Shown here: positions 9,492 to 18,728 of the stretch, piece after piece | How the letters are laid out: each line of letters starts with the position of its first letter | How positions within the stretch are numbered: position 1 is the first letter of the stretch | Assembly: GCA_013115125.1 (NCBI GenBank) | Contig: JABANN010000493.1 | Coordinates: 1 to 25,611 of the forward strand | Length of the DNA stretch: 25,611 nucleotides | DNA from: Perkinsus olseni | Taxonomy: Eukaryota > Perkinsozoa > Perkinsida | Reading direction: 5' to 3' | Made by a program: the position numbers and the translations under genes | The notes under the pieces: model-generated | The model's input: only the letters and a program-made list of their open reading frames with translations | The model's database searches: none | Told to the model about the DNA's origin: nothing

Positions 9492-12206
9492 ATGGTAGCA
9501 GTAGCGGAGGGGCATCATCATGAACTCAGAGGGAGGAAAAGATACAGAATAGAGAAGTTCATCAGTGAGAAGAAAGGAATACTTTGCTTCGCTCCGCTAA
9601 GAGTTGTGAAGTTTAGGTGAGGGAACGTACGGTAAGGTGTTCTTGGCAAAGGATCTCTCGAATGGAGAGGATGTCGCTATTAAGAGGCTGAAGACGGCAG
9701 CAGCAGCGGCTGGTGGGTATCTTAGGTTGAAGCGCGGGTGGAACAGAATTGAGATGTGCATGCGTGCAGGCACTAGTGGTGGTATCGGTGGGATACACTT
9801 TACCTGTATCAGAGAGATGAAGGTCATGAAAGCTGTCCATAGCGAGAACGTGATGTCTCTAGTCGATGTAAGTAGTTCTCGCGCGCCACGAAATTGCCGA
9901 TGACCGCGATCTGGAAGTTGGGGAATCCGCAGGGAATTAACATGCAATCGTGCAGATGACCTGACACGGGGAAGAGGCTCTTCGACAAGGTCCCCAGCCT
10001 CCTTATTATTAGCTGCTCCACCTTCCTCGCGTGAAGGATGTATTTTTCCTGCGTATTCTCGCAGTGGCCTTCGGAATGAAATTTGGCCGTTGGCTGCCTG
10101 CTGATTAAGGTTTGACGGACTCGGCACTTCCACCCTTGAGGCATGAATTAGCGCTAAGTCCTTGCGTGTTGCGTCTTGTGTCACCACCTGATGCCCCCGG
10201 TTGCTAGGCAGTCTTTGGGCAGGTCTTTGCATCAATTAACGAGGATGAGGCCTCGGCGGAAGAATCGGCGTCGACTGCTACGCCCCGCCACAAACAACCC
10301 CAGTTGTCCTTGGTTATGAAGTTCATGCATTGTGATCTCAAGAAAGTCTTGAGTGAGAGAGATTCTCCTAGCGGAGCGAAGCGTTTCACGAATTGCCATT
10401 TTCAGGTTCGCGGAATGTAACGTTATCATTAGCGTGTATCAAGACCATGGTGTACCAAATCGCCTCGGGCGTCAAGGCTCTTCACGACGCATGGTTCGTC
10501 CATCGGGATCTCTCCTCGGGTAACGTTCTTTGCGACATAAACACCGGAACCCTCAGTCTCACCGATTTCGGCCTGGCTCGGCAAATCGGTCAGCCGCCAC
10601 CGGTAAGCTCACCGTGGATCAGTATCATGAATACAGTAATTTTGTCCGGTGATTGATACTGTGTAGTGAGTCCTGGTTTGTTTGAATGGTCGAAAAAGTG
10701 AGAACGTGTACTCCGATGAAGCTAAGCTGGATGCATTGGAAAAGATACGTGAGGGTGAATGCCCTTTTCATCGTTGTTGGTACGGTATGTGTTTACAGAT
10801 CCTGAGATCATGACGTTTCTCGTGAAATGAAATTCTCGGAGATAGAATTATCATGGAACCGAGTCATGCCCCCAAGCTACCTATCGGCATGACGCTGGAG
10901 GGTCTCATTTAACTATTTCATAGAAGAAATTCGGTATGGTATTAAATCACCATTACGACGCCTCCTTTCGAATTTCTCGGGAAAGTACTCGACAGCGGCA
11001 AGAAAATCATCGTTTTCTCGCCTTGTCCAGAGAAACTGAGCACTGTACGCTGCTGCTGGTTGACGGCGATCAGGCTGCTATAATGTGCTTCCTCTCAGGG
11101 ATGCTTCAGCCAGTCGAAGCGATCTTTCGGCGGGAACATGACCTTCAACGTCGTAACGTTGTGGTACCGAGCACCCGAGCTGCTGTTCGAGTCCTCGTAC
11201 TACTCCCCAGCCGTGGACATCTGGTCTGTTGGTACGCTGATGGCTGAGATGCTCCCGAGGGGTGAGAGAAGTCGACCGAGCACGGTGAAGCGGAGGGCCC
11301 CGCTGTTCCAGGTAGCCAGGGGAGATCATCATCGCTGTTAACCCGCATCCTGGACAGCGAGACTCGACATAATGACACTCGATGACGTTATGAGGCTGAA
11401 GTAAGGATTGGAAAAACAGGATTGGATGACGTCTCGGCCAGTGGGGAATGATGTGGAAAAAGAAAAATTTTTCCGCAATGTAGTCTAGTCGTGCCGAAGC
11501 ATTGCTAGATGGGAATATCTTCAGAATTTCGAAACTCCAGAATCCACTCACTGTTTCGGCCTGTGGGGCTTCTCATAAAATTTTTCTCCGAAAGTTCTGA
11601 GATTCTCGGTGGGCAAACTGCGTGATATCCTTCCATTTCTCCAGCGACAGGGGCATCCACAGTTCCGGGGTTCAGGTACCCTCAGAGCTTGACCTCCTCA
11701 AGGCCATCGTAGAGCTGCTCGGCACACCCTCGGAGCAAACGTGGCCTGAAGCATCCAGTCTGCCCAGCTTCCATGAGTTTGCTTATTTGCCGGAACCCGA
11801 TAATTGGCCGCGGGAAATGTTCGGGGATGCTTGCAAGGAATCGGAAAAGTTGGATGAGTTTCTGAAAAGTGGGTTTGGCGCGAAAAAAGATTCAGTCGTA
11901 GCTTTTCGCTCCCGGCTTCCTTTATTTTCCTTGATCTTTTTCACTTTTCCCCTCCATTTTCGCCGTATCGTGTTTTTTTGTCTTCTAATTCTCGTCATTT
12001 TTACTCTTAGCCGTGGAAATTTCCAAGTTGCTCACCACCCTCTTGGTTTTCCCAGCTCCGTCCGTTCAGGTATGCTGATGTTGAACCCGTCGGCGCGGCC
12101 ATCCAGTGCTAACCTCCTCGAGCACGACTACTTTACTTCGGGCCACCCGAGTATGGCCAGCAAGGAAGAGCTAGCGAAGGCACTCCGCCCAGCTGTGGAT
12201 GGATGA
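9492..12206 (+). CDS. CDK-family serine/threonine protein kinase
   Basis: This is a cyclin-dependent-type kinase acting in cell-cycle or transcription control. Exons are 9492-9564, 9617-9716, 9777-9867, 10223-10352, 10406-10602, 11099-11311, 11676-11868 and 12028-12206; all phases agree and give 391 aa. Motifs in order: Gly-loop as [12 protein letters not shown] (first Gly replaced by Ser), VAIKRL lysine, [11 protein letters not shown] with the C-helix Glu, [12 protein letters not shown], catalytic [16 protein letters not shown], then [17 protein letters not shown] with the T-loop Thr, [22 protein letters not shown] and [14 protein letters not shown]. The usual HRDLKPxN lysine is Ser, so activity may be altered. 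There is an acidic/Ser insert ([17 protein letters not shown]) after the C-helix and a basic insert near [13 protein letters not shown]. The GIxxT(x)2RE form resembles CDK7/CDKD, but I would not fix the subfamily. A partial second copy of the 3' half lies at 19562-20389. Confidence 0.88.
9586..9599 (-). repeat. Intron motif, inverted copy in kinase intron 1
   Basis: The minus strand reads TAGCGGAGCGAAGC, 14 nt of the 20-nt motif, inside the 52-nt intron 9565-9616. The intron is flanked by GTGAG on both sides, at its first bases and at the first bases of the next exon. Confidence 0.8.
9717..9776 (+). repeat. TATCTTAGG-type intron in the kinase gene
   Basis: This 60-nt intron begins GTATCTTAGGTTGAAGCG. 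A MORN-gene intron (5877-5950) contains GTATCTTAGGCTGAAGCA near its start. The two genes are unrelated, so the shared module points to a common source sequence. Confidence 0.6.
9868..10222. repeat. Kinase intron with GCGCGCCACGAAATT
   Basis: This 355-nt intron starts with a good donor (GTAAGTAG) and contains GCGCGCCACGAAATT at about 9881-9895. The same 15 nt occur at about 5160-5174 and inverted at about 2524-2538, the latter inside intron 2507-2563. The minus strand is open for over 100 codons here, but with no recognisable protein. Confidence 0.5.
10369..10388 (+). repeat. 20-nt intron motif, kinase intron 4
   Basis: TAGCGGAGCGAAGCGTTTCA lies in the 53-nt intron 10353-10405 and is identical over 20 nt to FEN1 intron 6. 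The flanks (GTGAGAGAG donor, TTTTCAG acceptor) differ from the FEN1 copy. Confidence 0.85.
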
Positions 12207-12644
12207 TGGAATTTCACGACGATTTACCATTTCTGAATTCCGCGGCTCGTGTTGGGTTGCCTACCAGTAGTTTGCTAGTGGGACACGCAGTACGCATACA
12301 AAGATACGCACAGGACATGGGGGAGCGTTCGTGAGCTTGAAAGGATTCGTGTTTGTGTGGATAATCCACAGTGGATTCTATTATCTCTTTATTATTAAGG
12401 GGATCTCCGGGCAGCGTTACTGTTGACTTTCGTCAGATATTGCTGTCTGAGTCAGGTAACTTGACCTGCTATATTTCTGACAATACCCTTTGGAGACGCT
12501 GAGGAAAGCGACGCGATTTGCGAAACCGTCAACCGGTTTCGCGTACGATTGGCGAAACCGAGCGGGAGCGTGGAGTTGGACGTTGATTCTAACAACGCCC
12601 GAGTACCGTTGTTACCTTGGGTGTATTACGATTCGAACACCGAA
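12207..12644. other. Intergenic region
   Basis: No coding or RNA gene is supported. It follows the kinase stop. A short inverted pair around GCGAAACCG...CGGTTTCGC lies near 12518-12542. Confidence 0.5.
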
Positions 12645-12870
12645 AACTCGTACACTATCACTTAGTACACGGCTCGTACACTGAATACTCGTTCACTCAT
12701 TGGATCCGTACATCGTCATTCCGTACACTTGAGAGTCGTGCACGTAGTACTCGTACTCATGATACTCGTACATATAATACTCGTTCACGTAGTGAGTCGT
12801 ACACATAAAGTTCGTACACGTGAATCTCATGCACTAGAAACTCGTACACGAGCGCGACTCGTACACTATG
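12645..12870 (+). repeat. 15-bp minisatellite, forward array
   Basis: About 15 degenerate units of period 15 (a few 16-17) share the core CTCGTACAC followed by six or so variable bases. The same unit is arrayed in reverse orientation at 13153-13312, so the two arrays can pair as a large imperfect foldback. Confidence 0.8.
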
Positions 12871-12989
12871 CTTGCTGAGTCGCATTTAAAATGCGGCATT
12901 TTTGAGCCACGCGCTGGGTGCAATGACGGAGCGAAGGAAGTTATATTGTCTATAGGGAGCGAACTGTTCGCGCCACTCTGTGAGAAAAA

Positions 12990-13065
12990 GATTTTATGTG
13001 AGTGGTATGGTAGTTAAGGTAGCGGACTCTCGATCGGAAGACCGCAGGTTCGGACCTATATGCAG
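12990..13065 (+). other. tRNA-like relic
   Basis: A D-arm-like TGGTAGTTAAGGTAG is followed by an anticodon-arm-like GGACTCTCGATCGG and a T-arm-like GCAGGTTCGGACC (13047-13056, one mismatch to the B-box). The order resembles tRNA-Arg or a tRNA-derived SINE head. The anticodon and acceptor stems do not pair well, so I do not call a functional tRNA. It sits in the loop between the two minisatellite arrays. Confidence 0.35.
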
Positions 13066-13152
13066 GGACTCCCTTACCAGGGAGGAAGTAGAGTGGTACT
13101 AGGGAGCGCGAGAGCGCCCGCGGAGCCAGCGCGAGAATCTTTCGCGGAGTGC

Positions 13153-13312
13153 ACTGTACGAAATGACGGTGTATGACTTGAAACTGGGGTCGTGTACGAA
13201 ATGAGAGTGTATGAAATGCCGGTATACGAGTTGAAAGTGTACGACTATTATGTGTACGGGTGTTATATGTACGGGTATTACGTATACGAGCATCATGTAT
13301 ACAAGTTTTATA
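13153..13312 (-). repeat. 15-bp minisatellite, inverted array
   Basis: Units of period 15 with core GTGTACGA, the reverse complement of the forward array's core. Being a multiple of three, the period leaves a reading frame open as a VYE-type pentapeptide repeat. I regard that frame as a by-product. Confidence 0.8.
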
Positions 13313-13318
13313 TGTTGC

Positions 13319-15765
13319 ACCGCCACCGCCCAAAAGACTACCGACTGCTACAACTGGACCTCCGCTCTACCTACCGCACTCTCGGGGTGCACGGGGAGGA
13401 GCGCAAAAACGTGTGCTTCACTCAGGAGTTTGGCGACGGATCGGTAGTAGGCCACGAGAATCTGGTGTCGTCCTTCGGCCTCACCTGTTCGGCTTACTGG
13501 TTCGTGAGGTACGCTACCTGCGCGCAAAGATGCCTCGAGGTGGTATTACGCGCTTTCTTGGGCACCGGCGAGGACCCGGGACAGTTCGGTTCGTTTATGT
13601 ACGTCGACGACGGCTTCTTCTGTTTCTTGGCAAGCGTTAACGCTGAAGCCGCGTCTATTGTTCTGATCTTCTGGATCATGCTTGGGTCGGACATCATATA
13701 ATCAAGCAATCGTTGGCTTGCTCCGCGAAAAGAGCATATCCGAGAAGGCCCTTTCCTCGTTGGCAGGGAAGTTGATTCGATATACAGTATATCATATACT
13801 ATGCTGCACTCTTACCTCCGAAGTAACATCCAGCCCTACTATGGCCTGCTCAGCGTCGTCCGCAGACGTGGATTCCACCACGCTCCTTGTCCCGAGAAGG
13901 GTGAGATCTACATTGTCTCGAAGTTCTTCCACGCGGTGGTCAGCGGGTCTAAGTCCTTCCCGCCAGTCGGCCCCATAGGTGATCCTCGGGCATCACTCGT
14001 TCAAGCTAACCAGATGCTAATCATGACGGACGCCTCACTCGGGGCCGTTGGGGGCATCATAGCACTGGCGGAAGGAGCAGCTAGGTCGACAGCGGGCAGC
14101 AGGCAACCGGTCGTGTGGTTCCAAGAAAAGGTGAGCCGTGAGGTGATTGGACAGTGGAAAGGCATCAGCGCTGACGCACAAGTTCCGCTCGAGTCCAGGG
14201 ACATGGTAACGCTAGAGCTGTTGGCTGTGTGCGTCGCGATCCGATCAGCCGAACGGCGCTTCGGGCAGTGAAAGAACGACAGGGTCGCCATTTTTGTTGA
14301 CAACGAGGCGACTAGACGCATCCTATCGAAGCTGTACTCGCGAACCCTAGTGTTGGCCGGTTTGTTGCGGAACATCACGCAGCATCTCGCCGGGCTGGTG
14401 CTCTCCGAGTCGGAGACACGTGGTTTGCCGAGTGGCGTCGGAGAACAACACGATAGCTGACAAGCTTTCAAGATCGGACGCCTCCGGCATCCCGCAGCAC
14501 TGGATAAGAGGAACTGTCGAAAAGGAGTGGATGTCCGCCGCCAAGTAGCCGTACGCGGAAGGGTCGGTAAGCTAGCAGTGAGAAGTCAAATCATGTATGA
14601 CGAGGCGCGAGTGAGTTGTGGCTTTGTTTCCAAACGCGTGTGGTTACGTTGGAGTGCGAAGAGGCTAGGGAGTAGTTGCCCTGTAGGCTCCATGATCCGC
14701 CGTCGCGAGGCCGCAGGTCTACTCAGCGGAGCAGAGAGGGCCGGAGTCAACGTGGACGCGGAGGTGGCCGCGCTCGTCAAAGACGCCCTCGCCGAAAAGA
14801 CGAGGAAGTCGTATTCCTCGGCGGCCAACTTATATTCGGCCGTCTTTCGCGCCGGAATCCGCGAAGGAGACCCTCCCACGGAACCGTTTCCCCTCTCAGG
14901 ACGCTCTGTAACCCGGTTCTTATGGGTGATGTGGTCCGCGGGCTACCCTTACTCCACCATACGGTCGTACGTCTCGGCGATAAAAACGCTAAACACGGAA
15001 TCGGAAAACTCGCTGAGAGAGACAGAATCCGAGTTGGTATCTAGAGCCTTGAAAGGCGTCACGAGACGGTTGTCAAGACATGGCCACTTCCGCAAGGCCA
15101 ATATGAAAGTCCGACCTCAGAAGGATAATGCAGGCTGCGGGAAGCTCCGAAGAGGAGAGCCCAGCGACGGCCACGTTGTTGTCGACGTTCGACTTGTTGA
15201 GGGCCGAAGAGTGCCTGGCTTTAAACGTTGGGGAGGTCACCTTCGAAGCACGGCACGAGGTCGACGTAGTGCGTCTGAGCATCAGAGGGAGTAAGACCGA
15301 CCGAAAGAGAGTAGGGGCTACGAGGAAAGTCGGATGCGCTCAAAGGAGCACCACGAGGCCGTGTGCCGAGCCGGCTTGCGCAGTCCATCGCCTCCACAAT
15401 TACATGTGCAGGTCAATGCGAGAAGTTCGAGTGGGAACCGCCTGCGGGACTGCGATACTCGTCAACGGAAGGGGGACCGCCTAGAGTACAAAGAGTACCT
15501 GGATGGTATGCGGGATGTAGTGCGCCGGCACACAGGCATAAGAGACTGGTCCGCAGTAGGAACGCACAGCATGAGGCGAACCGGTGCTCAATGGATGTGG
15601 GCCGAAGATACCCTGATACAACAGGCTCGCGTACGGAAGATGGGCCGTGACGGCCCGGCCGTCAGGACGTCGTCCCTGGAGAAGGACTATCTGGACGGCG
15701 TGGCCAGATCACAAGAATATAGATATGCCTACGCCATGCTGTCGGGGGTATATGACGGTGCATGA
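13319..15765 (+). mobile_element. DIRS-like tyrosine-recombinase retroelement, decayed
   Basis: This is a fossil of the DIRS1-type (YR) retrotransposon order. Parts in order: a partial reverse transcriptase with its YVDD catalytic motif (about 13320-13660), an RNase H-like domain (about 14010-14290; ITMTDAS-type start, later MVTLELLAV), and a tyrosine recombinase (about 14690-15765) with an LLRAEECLAL box and an HSMRRTGA box. Reverse transcriptase plus tyrosine recombinase in one element is diagnostic of DIRS-like elements; LTR elements use a DDE integrase instead. The copy is broken: the reading is split over several frames (roughly four or more breaks) and the 5' part is missing where the minisatellite begins. 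It looks fairly old but still recognisable. Confidence 0.8.
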
Positions 15766-16452
15766 CTGTATGCTCATGTCGTGTGAGTCGGTTTCGTGAG
15801 GGGAAGCACGCGTTTAGTACCGGGATGCAACCGTAGTACCGTACTCGGTTCCGGCGCACACCAGCCGAACGCGCGGAGCTCGGCGTACAATGGGTCCGAT
15901 CGGGCGCAAGGGCGTGAGTCGCACACCGACTCCGCCCTTTCTAGTGAAGGGACGTAAATCGCCCTCAACTGGGACCCACGTGCCTGGAGCGGAGGATTTA
16001 ACTGACATCGAACCACGTCGATGTCGTGTTTGTTGCAGAAAACAACGGTCCGACTACAGTCGTCGACGCTACCCATGGTCGCAAGAGCCACTGGGGCCCT
16101 AGCCTAGGGCCCCTAGGAAAGTCGTTGCACAGATGTCTATATTCAACTTCACCGTGAAACGCCAAACCACTATCGGGAAGTGATTCAAATAGTTAGTTCA
16201 AATAGTACTCAAAGTGCACTCCGTAGAGATGAGGATGACAAGTTGTCATTGACAACTTTCATCCGTCGCGCGCGCCCAGTGATCAGTTGAACAGATTCTG
16301 TTCTACTACGGCAGGCAGCAACATTGCCTTGATTGAATGCGAGAAGATTAGTCGAATCAATGAGTAGGTGGTCTTGCATAATGTAAGTTACACTTTATTG
16401 TTCGTTGGAACAATCCCGGTTTGGTCCACATTTACTAACCTGTGCTGCTGCG
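15766..16452. other. Region after the DIRS-like element; possible terminal repeats
   Basis: No gene is supported. The first 350 bases may include the 3' terminal or internal complementary region of the DIRS-like element, but I could not find the matching partner by eye. Bases 16240-16258 form a hairpin, AAGTTGTC-ATT-GACAACTT. Confidence 0.4.
16093..16113. repeat. Near-perfect palindrome GGGGCCCTAG-C-CTAGGGCCCC
   Basis: Arms of 10 bp with a single central base lie about 330 bp after the recombinase frame of the DIRS-like element. It could mark the element's terminus or be an independent palindrome. Confidence 0.85.
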
Positions 16453-17262
16453 TGCACTGTAACTCAGTACAGTGTGGCTATTTGAGACGGGGCTCAAAGA
16501 GAGGTAAAATTGGACTGGATAGGTGCTAAGCAGTGATGCGATTCACAGCTTACTGAGCTAAGCTAAGCTTAGTGTAGCACGTATACTCACGCACGCGAGT
16601 GCAGGGCGCATAGTGAGATCAGACGGTTATCTGATACTAATGATACGTAGTAGCAGCCAAGGTAAGCCCATAGTAGTACTGAACCAGTCTATACCTGTCA
16701 CATAGCGTACACTGTAGTCGTCACTATGTTGCCACTATAGTGCAGTTCTCTTATGCCTAGATAGCTGAGGGAAGATTATCGATCGTCTGATCGAGCGCAT
16801 GCGTTCTGTCTCCTGTCTCGGTGGCTCGCATCTATTCAGAAGAACTGAGGTTTGGTTCTTTAGATATACTGATGAAACATTATAGGCATTCGGGACTGGG
16901 ACTTCTTAATCTCACCGCCGCATCGTGGCAGCAGCAGCATAGCAGGGACGGACCGCGAATCTGGAGCGTTCTGCACTATAGTGGCAACATAGTGACGCCT
17001 ATAGTTTACGCTATGTTATAGCTACAGCCTGGTTCAGTACCACTCAGTTCTTAGTTTGCTGCTACAACGTATCATTAGTATCAGATAGCCGTCTGACCTT
17101 ATTCTGCACCTTGCACTCGCGTGCATGAGTACACGTGCTACACTAAGCTGAGCTCAGCTCAGTAAGCTGTAAATCACATTATTGCTTAGCACCTATCCAG
17201 TCCAAGCTTACCTCTCTTTGAGCCCCGTTTTGAATGGCCACACTGTACTGAGTTACAGTGCA
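16453..17262. repeat. Foldback (long inverted repeat) element
   Basis: The left arm 16453-16745 and right arm 16970-17262 are inverted copies of about 290 bp with moderate divergence. The outer end is TGCACTGTAACTCAG and the inner end is near CCACTATAGTGCAG. The 224-bp centre has no transposase. This fits a non-autonomous foldback/MITE-type element. No clear target duplication is seen. A fragment of the right arm recurs at 21691-21852. Confidence 0.85.
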
Positions 17263-17331
17263 GTTCTCACAGTGAACTTCCCGTCGTTCTGTGTAGCTTA
17301 CATTCTCCCCTTCTGCAGCAGAAGCTCTCGC

Positions 17332-17805
17332 ATGTGGACCTGGTCCATCATCCACCCACTCTTCTTGGGGATTTCTGCCGTGCTGCCTGGTGCGTATGGC
17401 GACTCCAAGTTTAAGGTTAGAGCGCGGTCTGGTCACTTTGTCTATATCAGCGTCTATATGAAAGACTCTCCCACCAAGCGTGGCGAAATGACCATCACTT
17501 ACCAAGCTGTGTGCTACACACCCGTGCCAGGAGGAGATGTGGACCTCAGGACTGTCCTCAGGTATCGACGGGATATTATCACATCATCATCTCCAGGCCC
17601 TCTTTATCGTTACAACGATCTCTACAACAGCTACGACTTCTCTGACGGTGGGAACCCTCTTGAAAATTGGAAACGAGACGTTAAGAAGACATGCGACTTC
17701 GAGCTCAAAGAAACGGACATGACTTACTTCCAGAGGAATCATAGGCGAGATGTCTACTTTACTCTCATAAGTGGTAAAAATGCAGTTTTATCTCGGATTT
17801 CATAG
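17332..17805 (+). CDS. Small secreted protein, family unknown
   Basis: A single-exon frame of 157 aa. The N-terminus MWTWSIIHPLFLGISAVLPG then AYG is a convincing signal peptide, giving a mature start near DSKFKVRARSG. The mature part is hydrophilic, rich in Tyr, Asp and Arg, with only two cysteines (AVCYTP, KKTCDFE) and no motif I recognise. The ATG at 17332 is chosen because it gives the signal peptide; the open frame extends upstream to 17182, into the foldback arm. It begins 70 bp after the foldback element. Likely an orphan or lineage-specific secreted protein. Confidence 0.6.
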   Translation: MWTWSIIHPLFLGISAVLPGAYGDSKFKVRARSGHFVYISVYMKDSPTKRGEMTITYQAVCYTPVPGGDVDLRTVLRYRRDIITSSSPGPLYRYNDLYNSYDFSDGGNPLENWKRDVKKTCDFELKETDMTYFQRNHRRDVYFTLISGKNAVLSRIS

Positions 17806-17872
17806 ACATTGTCCGGCTGGATTCGATTCTTTGGGCCAGCCAATCAATGAATCCATCAGGAGGCAGTATCGT

Positions 17873-17913
17873 GATGAAGCTCTGCCTGTTAGCTTATGTG
17901 TCGCTTTTTTCTG
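17873..17913 (+). CDS. Possible first exon with signal peptide
   Basis: ATG at 17873 opens MKLCLLAYVSLFS, a plausible signal-peptide core, and stops at a good donor (GTGAGT at 17914). I cannot find the next exon with confidence. It may be the 5' end of a second secreted-protein gene or a relic. Confidence 0.25.
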
Positions 17914-18728
17914 GTGAGTCCCAAGTTCTTTGAGGTAGCTTACCCCGGAGGCACGTCTAAGGTGAACAGCAAAATCTGTCCGCCGCTGTAGGACTCCAGT
18001 TTCTGGCAGAGTGGTGTGATGCAACATCACAATTTCGAGCTCTAACTAGTGTTTTCTCGTATCATATCAGATGATAAGATATAATAGGTTATCTTTCTGA
18101 GAGGTGAGGTTACGTTGCGCTACCGTAGCGCTCGTAGCGCCGCTGCGAGATGTGAATCAATCATCAATAGCGGAAAGCTGATAATGGTGCCCGCTGAAAG
18201 GGGTTGTTCCCGACAGTTTGTCGGCGACAAAATTTTATGGCGGAGTAGGGAGGGTCCCACATAGCCACCGATGGCAACGCGCCACGAGCATCATATCTGA
18301 ACAGGGGTCATAAATGCGAACTTCCAAACGAGCCTAGCGATTTTCCTGTAAATCTGCGATGGCATATTGAATGGGCCAAACGCGTCCTCTCGCGTCCCTG
18401 TAGCCTGGGAAAACTCTGCAAGTGCTTTAACGATACGATTAAGTACAGTGGGCGAGCGTTCTTTTCTCCGGCCCTTTTCTTCCGAGGAATCGGTTTCGCT
18501 ATCTGTTAAGCGCTGGTTCAGCTAGCATCTGTTGTAGTTCATGCGCTCACTCGTGCCAGCACTCGTGAGCGCCTCGTGTGCACAGTGGATCAAGGGCAGG
18601 GCAGGCGTACTGAAATCGTCATGGGCAAGTTCTTTTGAGCATGGCGCTAACCTATCTCACTTCGATCAGCTCTCTCGGGTTGCTCGTGTTGTCTGGCTCG
18701 AGCAGCCCTTTGGGCGCCTTCGAGACCT
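17914..18728. other. No gene recognised
   Basis: I see no convincing coding region. A 15-bp palindrome (GCGCTA-CCG-TAGCGC) lies at 18117-18131. A 73-codon frame near 18541-18762 has no recognisable features and is not called. Confidence 0.4.

Noticed and set aside
9868-10222. Minus-strand coding gene within a kinase intron
   Set aside because: The open frames there have no recognisable motif, and the interval is explained as an intron by exact phase and protein continuity.
12645-12870. CRISPR array
   Set aside because: Units are 15 bp, degenerate and contiguous, with no unique spacers; the genome is eukaryotic.
12990-13065. Functional tRNA-Arg gene
   Set aside because: D-arm and T-arm resemble a tRNA, but the anticodon and acceptor stems do not pair and the B-box has a mismatch; kept only as a relic.
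13192-13318. VYE-type pentapeptide repeat coding frame
   Set aside because: It is the translation of the 15-bp minisatellite; the period being a multiple of three keeps the frame open by itself.
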